Counted from the first letter of the stretch, positions 50,509 to 60,035 are shown. The stretch: DNA of 64,000 nt from Halioxenophilus aromaticivorans (GCF_042850945.1 NZ_AP031496.1:1054001-1118000), one strand, 5' to 3'. Notes: generated from the sequence alone by a model not told the origin. Program-made: numbers and translations.

Positions 50509-52609
50509 GGATGATTTAATTGGTCAGGTTGAGACTTTTCGAATCGAAGCGCGGGAGCATTTGGCCACGCTGGAAGAATCTCTGCTTGAACTCGAAGAAT
50601 CACCCGAAGCGTTGCACCACGTTGACCAGGCTTTCCGCGCTATGCACACCATTAAGGGTGCTGGTGGGATGTTTGGTTATCACGATCTGTCTCAATTTAC
50701 CCACTATCTGGAATCGGCGTTAGATCAACTGCGCGAAGGTGGCCTGGTCCTGTCATCCGAGTTTATCAGCCTTATGTTGGAGGCTGTGGATGCCATTAAA
50801 TCGATGATTGCCGAGCCGGCATTTACGGTTGATCAAAATCTATTGGCCCAGGCATTGTTGTCGCGCCTGCGGCGGTTGGTGCCCAACTTAGACGAACAAC
50901 AAGTCGAAGTAGAGGCGTCTTCGCAGGCGGCAGGAGAAGGCCCTGCTATTTACCGCGTGCGCTTTAAACCCAATCAAACAACCTTCACAGATGGTTTCGA
51001 CGTAGTACCTATTTTACGAGAACTAAGCGCCTTAGGTGAATGTTCCGTTACCACTAAAACGGAAGCCATACCGCCGTTGGAACAATTTGAGTCATCGAAT
51101 TGTTATTTGGCGTGGGATGTGGTGGTAACCAGCTGTGCAAGCCGATCGGATATCGAAGAGACCTTTATGTTCGTGGAGGACGACTGGTCCATCGGCATTG
51201 AAAAAATTGATTTACAGGATACGTCAAAAGAATCCGATCAATTAGGTGAGTTATTGGTTAGCCGCGGGCTGGTTACCCCGCAGCAGGTCGACGCCAATCT
51301 CTCCGATGAGCAACGTCTTGGTAAAGCACTCAGCGAGCAAGGGTTGGTTAAGGGGTCGGACGTGAACGCTGCTTTAAAAGAACAGCAGGCCACACGGCAA
51401 CTAAAACAGGCCCTACAGCACAACAAAGTAGAAGACACCGTTCGTGTTCCGGCGGCGCGCTTGGACGCACTGATGAATTTAGTGGGTGAACTGGTGATTG
51501 TGCAAGCCCGGCTGAGCCAGTATTCACACCAGCATCACGATGAGACCATTGTTTCAATATCCGAAGATCTGGATTTGCTATCCACCGAATTGCGAGATCA
51601 AACTTTCAGTATTCGAATGCTGCCCATCGGTACCACCTTTGGTCGATTTCGGCGCCTGGTGCGAGATTTATCTAATAATTTGGATAAGAAAATTCAGTTG
51701 GTCACCAAAGGGGCAGAAACCGAACTGGATAAGATGGTCATCGACAAATTGTCTGATCCTCTGGTGCATTTAATCCGCAACAGTATTGATCACGGAATCG
51801 AAACCGCCGCTGAACGTGAGCAGTTGGGTAAGCCTGAGTGCGGCACGATTCAGTTGGTGGCAGAGCATTCCGATTCCAATGTCATTATTCATATTCGCGA
51901 CGACGGCCGTGGTCTGAACCGCGATAGTATTTACGCCAAAGCCCTTTCCAAAGGCTTGGTCACGGCCCAAGATATTTTATCCGATAACGAAATTTGCCAA
52001 CTCATTTTTGAGCCAGGCTTTTCCACTGCGGCGACGGTTTCTGATATCTCTGGCCGAGGTGTTGGTATGGATGTGGTAAAGCGATCCATACAGGAGTTGG
52101 GTGGCAAAATTGATTTGGTGTCCACCCAAGGCGAAGGCACCCACTTAACCATTCGCCTACCCATGACTCTGGCCATCATTGAAGGGTTAATGGTGAAAGT
52201 GGCCGATGAATATTATGTCTTGCCGCTGGGGTTGGTGGAAGAGTGTATTGAATACGAAAAAAGCAGCCGTACTTCCGCTCGTTGTCAACGTTTGGTTACC
52301 TTGCGTGGGGCCCAGGTTCCCTGTATGCATCTGCGAGAGTGGTTTGACGTCGACGGCGTTAATCCCACCATTGAGCAGATTGTTATTACGCGTATTGAGC
52401 AAGAGCGGTTCGGCTTTGTGGTGGATGAAGTGGTAGGGCAGTACCAGACGGTTATTAAACGTCTTGGTAAAATGTATGAGGGCATCATCGGTTTTAGTGG
52501 TGCCACTATTCTTGGCGACGGCAGCGTGGCGATGATTCTAGACCCGGTAGCATTGATAGAAGCGTTAGAAGCTCCTCTGAACCGTGTGCAGCCAATATCT
52601 TTGAATTGA
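50501..52609 (+). CDS. cheA: chemotaxis histidine kinase CheA with duplicated MshEN-like insert
   Basis: 702 residues. The HPt domain (1-105) has the phospho-acceptor His49 in 'FRAMHTIKGAGGMFGY'. Residues 145-235 form an unidentified module. Residues 246-295 are two consecutive 25-residue units opening 'QLGELLVSRGLVT' and 'RLGKALSEQGLV', the pattern of MshEN (GspE N-terminal) motifs. Then come the dimerisation helices (about 312-375), the kinase with 'LVHLIRNSIDHGIE', 'IRDDGRGL' and 'DISGRGVGMDVVK', and the CheW-like C-terminus (565-700). Central kinase of the pathway; no long P2 domain for CheY binding is obvious. Confidence 0.95.
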   Translation: MSKDDLIGQVETFRIEAREHLATLEESLLELEESPEALHHVDQAFRAMHTIKGAGGMFGYHDLSQFTHYLESALDQLREGGLVLSSEFISLMLEAVDAIKSMIAEPAFTVDQNLLAQALLSRLRRLVPNLDEQQVEVEASSQAAGEGPAIYRVRFKPNQTTFTDGFDVVPILRELSALGECSVTTKTEAIPPLEQFESSNCYLAWDVVVTSCASRSDIEETFMFVEDDWSIGIEKIDLQDTSKESDQLGELLVSRGLVTPQQVDANLSDEQRLGKALSEQGLVKGSDVNAALKEQQATRQLKQALQHNKVEDTVRVPAARLDALMNLVGELVIVQARLSQYSHQHHDETIVSISEDLDLLSTELRDQTFSIRMLPIGTTFGRFRRLVRDLSNNLDKKIQLVTKGAETELDKMVIDKLSDPLVHLIRNSIDHGIETAAEREQLGKPECGTIQLVAEHSDSNVIIHIRDDGRGLNRDSIYAKALSKGLVTAQDILSDNEICQLIFEPGFSTAATVSDISGRGVGMDVVKRSIQELGGKIDLVSTQGEGTHLTIRLPMTLAIIEGLMVKVADEYYVLPLGLVEECIEYEKSSRTSARCQRLVTLRGAQVPCMHLREWFDVDGVNPTIEQIVITRIEQERFGFVVDEVVGQYQTVIKRLGKMYEGIIGFSGATILGDGSVAMILDPVALIEALEAPLNRVQPISLN

Positions 52610-52624
52610 CGTGGAGCTTTTGTA

Positions 52625-54682
52625 ATGAATCGTTTTGGCTTTAAAGCGCTAATGAGTGTCGCTTTTGTTGTCATTTTTGCCATGTTGGCGTTGACCAACT
52701 ACATCGGTTTAGCGTCCTTAGCTGACATCAACACACGCGTGGCGGATATCGTCGATGGCTCGGTGCAGCGCGCCCAGTTGGCGGCTAGAATACGGCAGGA
52801 TTTGCTCTATATTTCCCGTGCTGAGTTGGACATTCTTTTGGCTAAAGAAGGAGGCGAACGTGAGCAGTACGCGCAACAAATCGAAACCACTAAACAACAG
52901 CTCACGGACAAAACAGCGGATCTTCGTCAGAGAATAGACCCCGAAAATAAAGCCGAACTGGATCAATTCACCCGTGTGTGGCAAGAGTACTTGGAGGTGG
53001 ATGAAGAAATACAACGGCTTACCGCTTTGGATTCCAACACGCGGGCGCAGACCATCAGCCGGCTGGAAGCTAACCCCGTAGCAGAAGAGCTTAGAAGCCT
53101 ATTAGATGAACTACGCACCACCATCAACGCCGACATCAGTAAAAGCAGTAGTGTTGCCGGCGTGCGTAACCTGGTTGGTAGCCTGGATATCATTGCCAAT
53201 ATTGAAAGTGGTTTTAGTCGTGTTCAACAAAACGAAAAGAATATTTTATTGGCGATTACCATAGACGAAGTGGAGCGTTACAACAAAGTTATTCAGTCCG
53301 ACCTTTTAAGCCTTACTGCCACGGTTAATCAATTGGTAGGCCAGCTAAACGGGCAGTCTCAGGAGCGCACCGAAGCCTTGCGCATTACCCTGGCAACCTA
53401 TATTGAACTCAATGAGAAAATTCGTACAGCTAGGTTAGAAAACACTAACGGTGTAGCGTTTGGCCTGTCGCGAGATGAAAGCAAGCGGTTGCTGGAGCGA
53501 GCCGAAGCGTTGCTTCAAAATATTGTACAATACAACGAAGCCCGTATGGACAGCACCGCGGTGGACTCTTCGGCAATCTACAGCGAGACCAAAAGTCGCT
53601 TGCTGTTGTCTTTTGGTGTGGCGGTTTTGCTTATCGCCGCCTGTGCTTATCTTTTGGTTATTAGGATTGGCGTTATTGGGCGTATTACTGCTCGCATAGG
53701 GCGGGGTGATCTTACTGGAGAATTCGATGCCGGTGCCAGTAACTCCGATGTCTACGGCGTGCTGCGTAATATGAACACCAACCTGAAAGGCATCGTTGCT
53801 GAAATTGTTGAGGCCGCCAACAGCGTTTCTATGGGCAGTGCTCAGACCAGTGTTACCGGTCGGCAAATTGCCCAAGGCGCCACGGAGCAAGCTGCATCTT
53901 TGGAGGAGATATCCTCTTCCATGGAGGAGATGGCCAGCAACATTGCGCACAGCGCAGAAAACGCCGAGCAAACCGAAAAAATCGCCCAGTTCGCCGCCAA
54001 TAATGCCGAAGTTACCGGCCAGGCAGTGGATGAAGCAGTGGCGGCCATGAAAGATATCGCTGATAAAATTGGCATTATCGAAGAGATCTCTCGGCAAACA
54101 AACTTACTGGCCTTAAATGCCGCCATCGAAGCCGCGCGCGCAGGTGAGCACGGTAAGGGCTTTACTGTGGTCGCCGCAGAGGTGCGTAAATTGGCCGAGC
54201 GAAGTCAATTTGCGGCCGGAGAAATTGTCACCCAAGCCAAACGTAGCTTAGAGGTTTCCGAGCAGGCCGGCAGCATGCTGGCTAAGCTATTGCCCGATAT
54301 TCAAAAAACGTCGGAACTGGTGCAAGAGATTAGCGCTTCCGCCCGGGAGCAGGATGCTGGTGCTACAGAAATCAATAAAGCCCTGCAGCAGTTGGATCAA
54401 GTGGTACAGCAGTCGGCGGCCTCGGCGGAGGAAATGTCATCCACAGCGGAAGAGCTGTCCGCGCAGGCAGAGCAATTGCAAACCACGGTGAGCTTTTTCA
54501 AAGTCAACGATCAAGCAAAGGGTAAACAACACACATCCAAACGCGGAGGTAATCATAATTCCGGTGGCTCGGATACTGCCAAAGGGCAGTCTGCCAGCGC
54601 GACTAATATGGCTGGTGATGACGATGAGCGTGGTGTCGACATAAATTTAGATGACGACTCCACTGAGTTTGTGCGCTACTAA
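52625..54682 (+). CDS. methyl-accepting chemotaxis protein
   Basis: 685 residues. TM1 about 9-29, a large periplasmic helical region (about 30-325) that looks like two four-helix-bundle units, TM2 about 327-348, HAMP, then the signalling domain whose hairpin tip reads 'IIEEISRQTNLLALNAAIEAARAGEHGKGFTVVAAEVRKLAERSQ'. A flexible polar tail of about 60 residues ends in an acidic stretch without the NWETF-type CheR-docking pentapeptide. It stands between cheA and cheW, so it is probably the dedicated receptor of this kinase. Ligand unknown. Confidence 0.93.
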   Translation: MNRFGFKALMSVAFVVIFAMLALTNYIGLASLADINTRVADIVDGSVQRAQLAARIRQDLLYISRAELDILLAKEGGEREQYAQQIETTKQQLTDKTADLRQRIDPENKAELDQFTRVWQEYLEVDEEIQRLTALDSNTRAQTISRLEANPVAEELRSLLDELRTTINADISKSSSVAGVRNLVGSLDIIANIESGFSRVQQNEKNILLAITIDEVERYNKVIQSDLLSLTATVNQLVGQLNGQSQERTEALRITLATYIELNEKIRTARLENTNGVAFGLSRDESKRLLERAEALLQNIVQYNEARMDSTAVDSSAIYSETKSRLLLSFGVAVLLIAACAYLLVIRIGVIGRITARIGRGDLTGEFDAGASNSDVYGVLRNMNTNLKGIVAEIVEAANSVSMGSAQTSVTGRQIAQGATEQAASLEEISSSMEEMASNIAHSAENAEQTEKIAQFAANNAEVTGQAVDEAVAAMKDIADKIGIIEEISRQTNLLALNAAIEAARAGEHGKGFTVVAAEVRKLAERSQFAAGEIVTQAKRSLEVSEQAGSMLAKLLPDIQKTSELVQEISASAREQDAGATEINKALQQLDQVVQQSAASAEEMSSTAEELSAQAEQLQTTVSFFKVNDQAKGKQHTSKRGGNHNSGGSDTAKGQSASATNMAGDDDERGVDINLDDDSTEFVRY

Positions 54683-54693
54683 AGGACCCCACC

Positions 54694-55218
54694 ATGCAGT
54701 CATCTCAATCTGTAGGCACCGGCCAAGAGCCCGCTGCGGCCGCCGGCACCGCGCAATTGCTGACCTTTATGTTAGATCAAGAGGTTTATGGCACCGATAT
54801 ATCACAGATACAAGAAGTACTGGAGTATCGCAAAATCACCTCGGTACCGAAAACCCCGGATGCACTCCTCGGTGTGATTAACCTGCGTGGCCAAGTGGTG
54901 CCGGTGTTGGATTTGCGCCGGCAATTTAATATGACGGTAACCGATGTTTCGGTGAATACCTGTATTGTTATTGTTGATGTCTGCCTAGACGGTGAAAAAA
55001 CGCCCCTGGGCATTTTGGCCGATGCAGTGAAAGAAGTGCTTGAGCTACCCTACGACGCCATCAGCGCCCCACCCAAAATCGGCAGTAGAATCGACACGCA
55101 GTTTATCAGTGGCATGGGGGCCTATAACGGTGATTTTATTATTATTTTAAACTTGCCTAGGGTGCTGGGCGAGGAAGAATTGTCGGAAGTACTGGAGTCC
55201 ATTCCCAGTGAATCCTAG
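54694..55218 (+). CDS. cheW: chemotaxis adaptor CheW
   Basis: 174 residues. Couples CheA to receptors. The whole protein is one CheW domain: 'TFMLDQEVYGTDISQIQEVLEYRKITSVPKTPDALLGVINLRGQVVPVLDLRRQF' runs from about residue 30, with the conserved Gly-Val-Ile-Asn-Leu-Arg-Gly-x-Val-Val-Pro-Val. 11 bp after the receptor gene. Confidence 0.96.
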   Translation: MQSSQSVGTGQEPAAAAGTAQLLTFMLDQEVYGTDISQIQEVLEYRKITSVPKTPDALLGVINLRGQVVPVLDLRRQFNMTVTDVSVNTCIVIVDVCLDGEKTPLGILADAVKEVLELPYDAISAPPKIGSRIDTQFISGMGAYNGDFIIILNLPRVLGEEELSEVLESIPSES

Positions 55219-55274
55219 AGGGGGTAACTCGCAGCGATATTTGCCATGCACGCTATTGATTTAAAGCCGCTAAA

Positions 55275-56165
55275 ATGACCGCGAAGCCAGGGCCGTACCG
55301 GAATGGCTCGGATCAACTGTCGGTGGCGGATCGCCGTCGCATTGCGGATTTCGTTACTCGTGAGACCGGTATCCAATTGCCGGAGTCCAAGCACCAATTG
55401 GTGGAAGTAAGGCTGCGCAAGCGCCAGCGTGCCCTGGGTTTACCTTCCATAAAACACTACGTGAATTATGCTTTGGATAATAGCGCTCAAAATAACGAGC
55501 GAGGTCATTTGTTCGATGCCCTAACCACCAATAAAACCCAGTTTTACCGAGAAGCCAATCATTTTACGCTGTTGCGGCAGTACGTAGAGCAAGGCATGCA
55601 AAGCGTTGATGATGTTATAACACACAGCGACGGTTACGGTGATTCTGAATTGGCGGTGTGGAGCGCCGGTTGTTCCACCGGGCAAGAAGCCTATACCCTA
55701 GCTTTTGAATTAATGGAGCTGCAACAGGGTAATTCCGATTTTCACTTTTCCATCGCTGCCAGCGATATTTCCTCCCGCTGCTTAGAGCACGCCGCCAGAG
55801 CCACCTACAAGCACCAAGAAGCTGAGCAGATTCCCCTGGCGCTAAGAAAAAAATATCTGCTGCGCTCTAAGGGCGGCGAAGTTGATCGTGTTCGCATGGC
55901 GCCGGAGGTGACGCGGCACGTGCGGTTTTTTAATTTTAATTTGTTGCGTGGCAATTACTCGGCTTGGACGGCTCACTACGACGTTATATTTTGCCGCAAT
56001 GTCATGATTTATTTTAGCCATGAAGATCGTGCCAAAATAGTGGCCAAATTGGCGAGCTGTTTAAAACCCGGTGGTCTTTTATTCGTCGGCCATTCAGAAT
56101 CCATTGTCGATGTCGGGAAATCGCTAAGCCGATTGCAGCCGGCAGTTTACCGCAAGCGCCAATAA
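55275..56165 (+). CDS. cheR: chemotaxis methyltransferase CheR
   Basis: 296 residues. SAM-dependent methylation of receptor glutamates. The N-terminal helical domain has 'IADFVTRETGIQLPESKHQLVEVRLRKR'; the methyltransferase domain has 'TNKTQFYREANHF', 'VWSAGCSTGQEAYTLAFEL', and 'DVIFCRNVMIYFSHEDRAKIV'. ATG 55275. No C-terminal TPR extension. cheB starts 4 bp after the stop. Confidence 0.95.
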   Translation: MTAKPGPYRNGSDQLSVADRRRIADFVTRETGIQLPESKHQLVEVRLRKRQRALGLPSIKHYVNYALDNSAQNNERGHLFDALTTNKTQFYREANHFTLLRQYVEQGMQSVDDVITHSDGYGDSELAVWSAGCSTGQEAYTLAFELMELQQGNSDFHFSIAASDISSRCLEHAARATYKHQEAEQIPLALRKKYLLRSKGGEVDRVRMAPEVTRHVRFFNFNLLRGNYSAWTAHYDVIFCRNVMIYFSHEDRAKIVAKLASCLKPGGLLFVGHSESIVDVGKSLSRLQPAVYRKRQ

Positions 56166-56169
56166 TACC

Positions 56170-57240
56170 GTGGCTAGGATTCGAGTGTTAGTGGTGCATG
56201 ATTCTGCGGTGGTTCGGCAAAGCTTAGTTGACGTGGTGGCTGCAGACCCTCAGCTTAGCCAGTGCGGTATAGCGTCCAACCCATACCTTGCCGTGGAAAA
56301 AATAAAGCAACTTACGCCCCATGTGATTATTACGGGTTTGGTGATGGCTAAAATGGATGGCGTCACTTTTATAGAAAAGGTTATGCAGCAGCACCCCATT
56401 CCCATTATTGTCTGCACGGCCTTGGATGAATCGGAATCCCCCATGGTGGCGAGGGCGATTCAGGCGGGGGCCATTGAAGTCATAAAGCGCCCAGTTATTG
56501 GTGGTAAAGTATTTTTTCAGCAATCGGCTCGTTTGATTTGTAATTCAGTTAAGGCGGCCGCAGCGGTTCGGCTTAAATGTCGGTCTGCGGTGTCTGTGGT
56601 ATCGCAACCAAAACAAAATGCCGATGCCGTTATTGCCCCGGTCAAGAAACTTCAGTTGCCACCGGCCGAAGAGCCGGTGCTGTTATTGGGCGCTTCCACC
56701 GGCGGTACCCAGGCGCTGGATTTAATACTTGCACAAATGCCCAGTCACTGCCCTGGCATTTGTATTGTTCAACATATGCCCCGGGGGTTCACGGCAATGT
56801 TCGCCCGTCGCTTAAACGAATGCTGCGGTATTACTGTGCAACAGGCCTACCACGGCCAACGTGTGTGCGCGGGGCTGGCGTTAATCGCCCCCGGCAATAG
56901 CCACATGTTGTTACGCAGAGATGGGCGGGGCTATTTTGTTGAAATCGTCCACGGACCTTTGGTGGCTCGCCATCGTCCGGCGGTGGATGTTTTGTTTCGC
57001 TCCGCGGCTTACTGTGCCGGCCCCAAAGCGGTTGCCGCCGTGCTTACGGGCATGGGTGACGATGGTGCCCAGGGTTTGCTGGAGTTGCGTAGCCACGGAG
57101 CGTGGACCTGTAACCAAGATGAAGCCTCCAGTGTGGTTTACGGTATGCCAAAAGCTGCGCGCAAACAGGGTGGCTCGGGTGTGGAGTTGCCTTTGGAGAC
57201 CATCGCCCAAGCCATGTTGGGGGCGGCGGGTGATGTTTAA
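56170..57240 (+). CDS. cheB: CheB methylesterase with an inactive (pseudo) receiver domain
   Basis: 356 residues from a GTG start. The C-terminal methylesterase is intact: Ser176 in 'LLLGASTGGTQALDLIL', His202 in 'CIVQHMPRGF' and Asp297 in 'LTGMGDDGAQGLLEL'. The N-terminal receiver is not. Its phospho-acceptor position is Gly56 ('VIITGLVMAKMDG' where L-D-V-E-M-P-R-M-D-G is normal), the acidic pair is His10-Asp11, and the K-P motif reads K-R-P. It cannot be phosphorylated at the normal site, so demethylation here is probably not under classical CheA feedback. 4 bp after cheR. Confidence 0.93.
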   Translation: MARIRVLVVHDSAVVRQSLVDVVAADPQLSQCGIASNPYLAVEKIKQLTPHVIITGLVMAKMDGVTFIEKVMQQHPIPIIVCTALDESESPMVARAIQAGAIEVIKRPVIGGKVFFQQSARLICNSVKAAAAVRLKCRSAVSVVSQPKQNADAVIAPVKKLQLPPAEEPVLLLGASTGGTQALDLILAQMPSHCPGICIVQHMPRGFTAMFARRLNECCGITVQQAYHGQRVCAGLALIAPGNSHMLLRRDGRGYFVEIVHGPLVARHRPAVDVLFRSAAYCAGPKAVAAVLTGMGDDGAQGLLELRSHGAWTCNQDEASSVVYGMPKAARKQGGSGVELPLETIAQAMLGAAGDV

Positions 57241-57285
57241 TTATTCCACCAATGACCCTTGTTATAGAGTTGGGGAGCGCCTGCC

Positions 57286-57858
57286 GTGAAACAAGCAGAA
57301 CGCAAAGTTGTGCTGCACGCGGGCGAATATTGTTTTACCTCCGCCGGCACCCATGTGCACACGCTGTTGGGCTCGTGCATCTCCATTACGCTGTGGCACC
57401 CCGAGCTCAAAATTGGCGGCATGTGCCATTTCGCTTTACCGGAACGTACATCCAATGGCACGGGTATTGGTAATGGCATTGGCACCATTGCGGCTCAGCC
57501 GCGAAAACTCGACCCCCGCTACGCTGAGGATTGTATCGCTTTATTTTTGCGCTCTGTTCGGCGTAATAATACGGACATCACCGAGTACGAAGCCAAGATT
57601 TTTGGCGGTGGCAATATGTACGAAAAATATCCCAGCGTTGATATCGGTATGGTGGAGCGTTTACCGGTGGGCGAAAAAAATACGCTTGCGGCGTTTACGT
57701 TATTAACCGAACTGAGTGTCGATATCGCCGTGGCCCATGTGGGTGAATTTGGCTACCGTAGAATTATTTTTGATGTTGCCACGGGAGATGTATGGGTTAA
57801 GTTCAAACCCATAGGGCCGGGGGCAGGCGACCAGCGCTCGCTCAGTGGTAGGAGTTAA
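57286..57858 (+). CDS. cheD: chemoreceptor glutamine deamidase CheD
   Basis: 190 residues from a GTG start at 57286. Deamidates receptor glutamines to make methylation sites. Catalytic Cys31 in 'LLGSCISITLWHP' and His48 in 'IGGMCHFALPER' are present, followed by 'KIFGGGNMYEK' and the closing 'GYRRIIFDVATGDVWVK'. Last gene of the cluster. CheD here might also take over the regulation of receptor modification that the altered CheB lacks; that is inference. Confidence 0.94.
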   Translation: MKQAERKVVLHAGEYCFTSAGTHVHTLLGSCISITLWHPELKIGGMCHFALPERTSNGTGIGNGIGTIAAQPRKLDPRYAEDCIALFLRSVRRNNTDITEYEAKIFGGGNMYEKYPSVDIGMVERLPVGEKNTLAAFTLLTELSVDIAVAHVGEFGYRRIIFDVATGDVWVKFKPIGPGAGDQRSLSGRS

Positions 57859-57967
57859 ACGCTAAGAACAGGCGCCAAGAACAAACGGCAACAACCCAGG
57901 TTGGCAATCTGCGCCAGCCTCTGTGTTAATATCCAATCACTTTTAGCGCTTGTCATTGCCCCGAGTT

Positions 57968-58969
57968 ATGAATACCGATCTTATCCAATTCATTAAAACC
58001 ACTACCGGTGCCACGGAGATCTGCGGCGAAGAATCGCTACAGAGCCTGTGGAGTGGCTATGGCGAGATTCTGCGCCTGCAATTGCAGGGCGGCTCGGTGC
58101 CATCGGTGGTTGTTAAATGTATTCAAACCCAGCCCGTGGCCGAGCACCCTAGGGGGTGGAATACCGACACCAGCCATCAGCGGAAGTTAAAATCCTATCA
58201 AGTGGAGGTGGAGTGGTATCGCCGATGGGCAGGTGAGTGTGGCTCAGGCCCGCGTGTAGCGCATTGCTACGGTGTGCTCAGTAACCAAGCGCTGACGGTG
58301 ATTGTGCTAGAGGATTTAGACAACAGTGGCTTTGCCTTACGCAAAAGCCATTTAACCTTGGCCCAGGTGCAGGTGTGTTTGCGCTGGCTGGCGGACTTTC
58401 ATGGCCGTTTTTTGCAACGTTCGCCGGTTGGATTGTGGTCGGTGGGCAGTTACTGGCATTTGGCCACCCGGCCGGACGAATACCGGGCAATGGCGGATGG
58501 CCCGTTGAAGTCGGCCGCTGATAAAATCGATGACGCGCTCAATAATGCTCAGTATCAAACCCTGGTTCACGGCGATGCCAAGGTGGCCAATTTTTGTTTC
58601 TCCGCCCAGGCCGATGCCGTGGTCGCGGTGGATTTTCAGTACGTGGGCGGTGGTTGTGGCATCAAGGATATGGCCTATTTAATGGGTAGCTGCCTAACTG
58701 AGCGAGAATGTGCCCAGTGGCAAGACCAATGCCTGGCGGTTTATTTTCAGCAGTTGCGCGCCACCGTCGCTGCCGAGCAACGAGCGGCCGAGGACATCGA
58801 TATGAACGCCTTGGAAGACGAATGGCGTTGCTTGTACGCCGTGGCCTGGGCGGATTTTCAACGGTTTTTATTGGGTTGGATGCCCAGCCATAAAAAAGTG
58901 AATGCCTACAGCAAAGACATGACCCAGCGGGCGCTGGAATATTTAAGTGGCGAGAGCGGTAAAAAATAA
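57968..58969 (+). CDS. aminoglycoside-phosphotransferase/choline-kinase-like protein
   Basis: 333 residues from ATG 57968 (a TTG six codons earlier is in frame). Protein-kinase-like fold of the APH/ecdysteroid-kinase type: ATP-lysine region 'SVVVKCIQ', 'VEVEWYRRWA', the catalytic loop 'LVHGDAKVANFCFS' with the Asp, and the metal-binding 'VVAVDFQYVGGGCGIKDMAYLM'. It should phosphorylate a small hydroxylated substrate; which one cannot be told. It follows cheD by about 110 bp on the same strand and is not an expected chemotaxis component. Resistance to aminoglycosides is not implied. Confidence 0.8.
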   Translation: MNTDLIQFIKTTTGATEICGEESLQSLWSGYGEILRLQLQGGSVPSVVVKCIQTQPVAEHPRGWNTDTSHQRKLKSYQVEVEWYRRWAGECGSGPRVAHCYGVLSNQALTVIVLEDLDNSGFALRKSHLTLAQVQVCLRWLADFHGRFLQRSPVGLWSVGSYWHLATRPDEYRAMADGPLKSAADKIDDALNNAQYQTLVHGDAKVANFCFSAQADAVVAVDFQYVGGGCGIKDMAYLMGSCLTERECAQWQDQCLAVYFQQLRATVAAEQRAAEDIDMNALEDEWRCLYAVAWADFQRFLLGWMPSHKKVNAYSKDMTQRALEYLSGESGKK

Positions 58970-58975
58970 CACTGT

Positions 58976-59803
58976 TTAATAACCACCGATCAATTGCAGT
59001 GGTTCATTGGCAGCGAGTTTGGTTACCACAAACAAAAACGATAACCGGTAGGTGCCGTTGTATTCGGTGTTGGTCACCTGCAATAGGGCGTCTTCCGTGC
59101 CATCTAAATTGACATCACCCCGGGCCAGTACGGTAACGGTCTGTGAGCCAAAGCCGAGGTCAAACACGGCGCTGTAGTCCCCTTGGGGCTGATAATGCAC
59201 CACCGGTGAGATTTCCGCCGCGCTACCTTGGCTACTGCGGGCGCGAAGGGCATCTTGCTCTGTTACCACAAACGCGGATGAGGCGGGCATTTGCTGTAGA
59301 AAACTGCCGTCGATGATGGGGTCACCCAAATAACTGTATTCGGCCTGCTCCATATTGTGGGCCAACTGAATGGCCATGCATTGTACTACGCCATAGCGGA
59401 ATTGCGGATAGGCCACCGGGCTCTCCGGTGCTATACCAAGTTGTGCCGTACTCAAGGCCTGTAAGCAATTGGTGACCACGTACTGTTGGCCGTCCTCCGG
59501 GGATACCACCGGGATCATCATCGACCAAGGCGCCACTAGCTGGTCTTCCAAGGCCATACTCTGATTACCCTCAGCCAGGTAGGAAAATATATTCAGCTCT
59601 GGGTTGATGAATGTGCTGTAAGTGACGCCGGAGGCGGGTTTACTGGCCGGGGCCGGGGCCGCGGCTGGCTCGGGTTGGCTTTGAGCTTGCGGTTGTGCCT
59701 GTTGGGTTTGGCAAGCCTGCAATAAGAAGGGCACCGTAAACAAGACCGCCAATAGGCTCCGTCGGTGTGCTGCAATTGAAAATGTGTGGATCACGTTATG
59801 CAT
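58976..59803 (-). CDS. hypothetical lipoprotein
   Basis: 275 residues, family not recognised. Signal peptide with lipobox L-Q-A-C (Cys31), then a Gln/Pro/Ala-rich linker (about 33-60). The globular remainder has two cysteines (about 113 and 142) that could form a disulfide, and a D-V-N-L-D-G-T-E-D loop near 230 that resembles a calcium-binding (dockerin/FG-GAP-like) loop. Convergent with the kinase-like gene, with only 6 bp between stops. Probably outer-membrane anchored. Confidence 0.65.
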   Translation of the reverse strand: MHNVIHTFSIAAHRRSLLAVLFTVPFLLQACQTQQAQPQAQSQPEPAAAPAPASKPASGVTYSTFINPELNIFSYLAEGNQSMALEDQLVAPWSMMIPVVSPEDGQQYVVTNCLQALSTAQLGIAPESPVAYPQFRYGVVQCMAIQLAHNMEQAEYSYLGDPIIDGSFLQQMPASSAFVVTEQDALRARSSQGSAAEISPVVHYQPQGDYSAVFDLGFGSQTVTVLARGDVNLDGTEDALLQVTNTEYNGTYRLSFLFVVTKLAANEPLQLIGGY

Positions 59804-59983
59804 AACAAGGCTATCAAATCGGAATCAAAGTTGCGCAAAGTTTAAGATAGACTGGCGCTTAAAGATAGCCGGGGAGGCTGGCTACAGGCGTGAGGAATCA
59901 TTGTGTTTTATTTCCACCGGGCACAATGGCCGGGATTGCATGGCACGACCGACCGGTGCAGATATCAGACAATAATAAAGGCG

Positions 59984-60011
59984 ATGGGGACACAGGTAAA
60001 TGTGGCCCCAT
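59984..60011 (-). terminator. stem-loop after the outer-membrane protein gene
   Basis: ATGGGG (59984-59989) pairs with CCCCAT (60006-60011) with an inner ACA/TGT extension. On the minus strand it follows the stop at 60036 by about 25 bp and is followed by CGCCTTTATTATT, a poor T-tract, so termination is plausible but weak. Confidence 0.5.
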
Positions 60012-60035
60012 GCAGGCGAGGAGATTGGGATCGTT

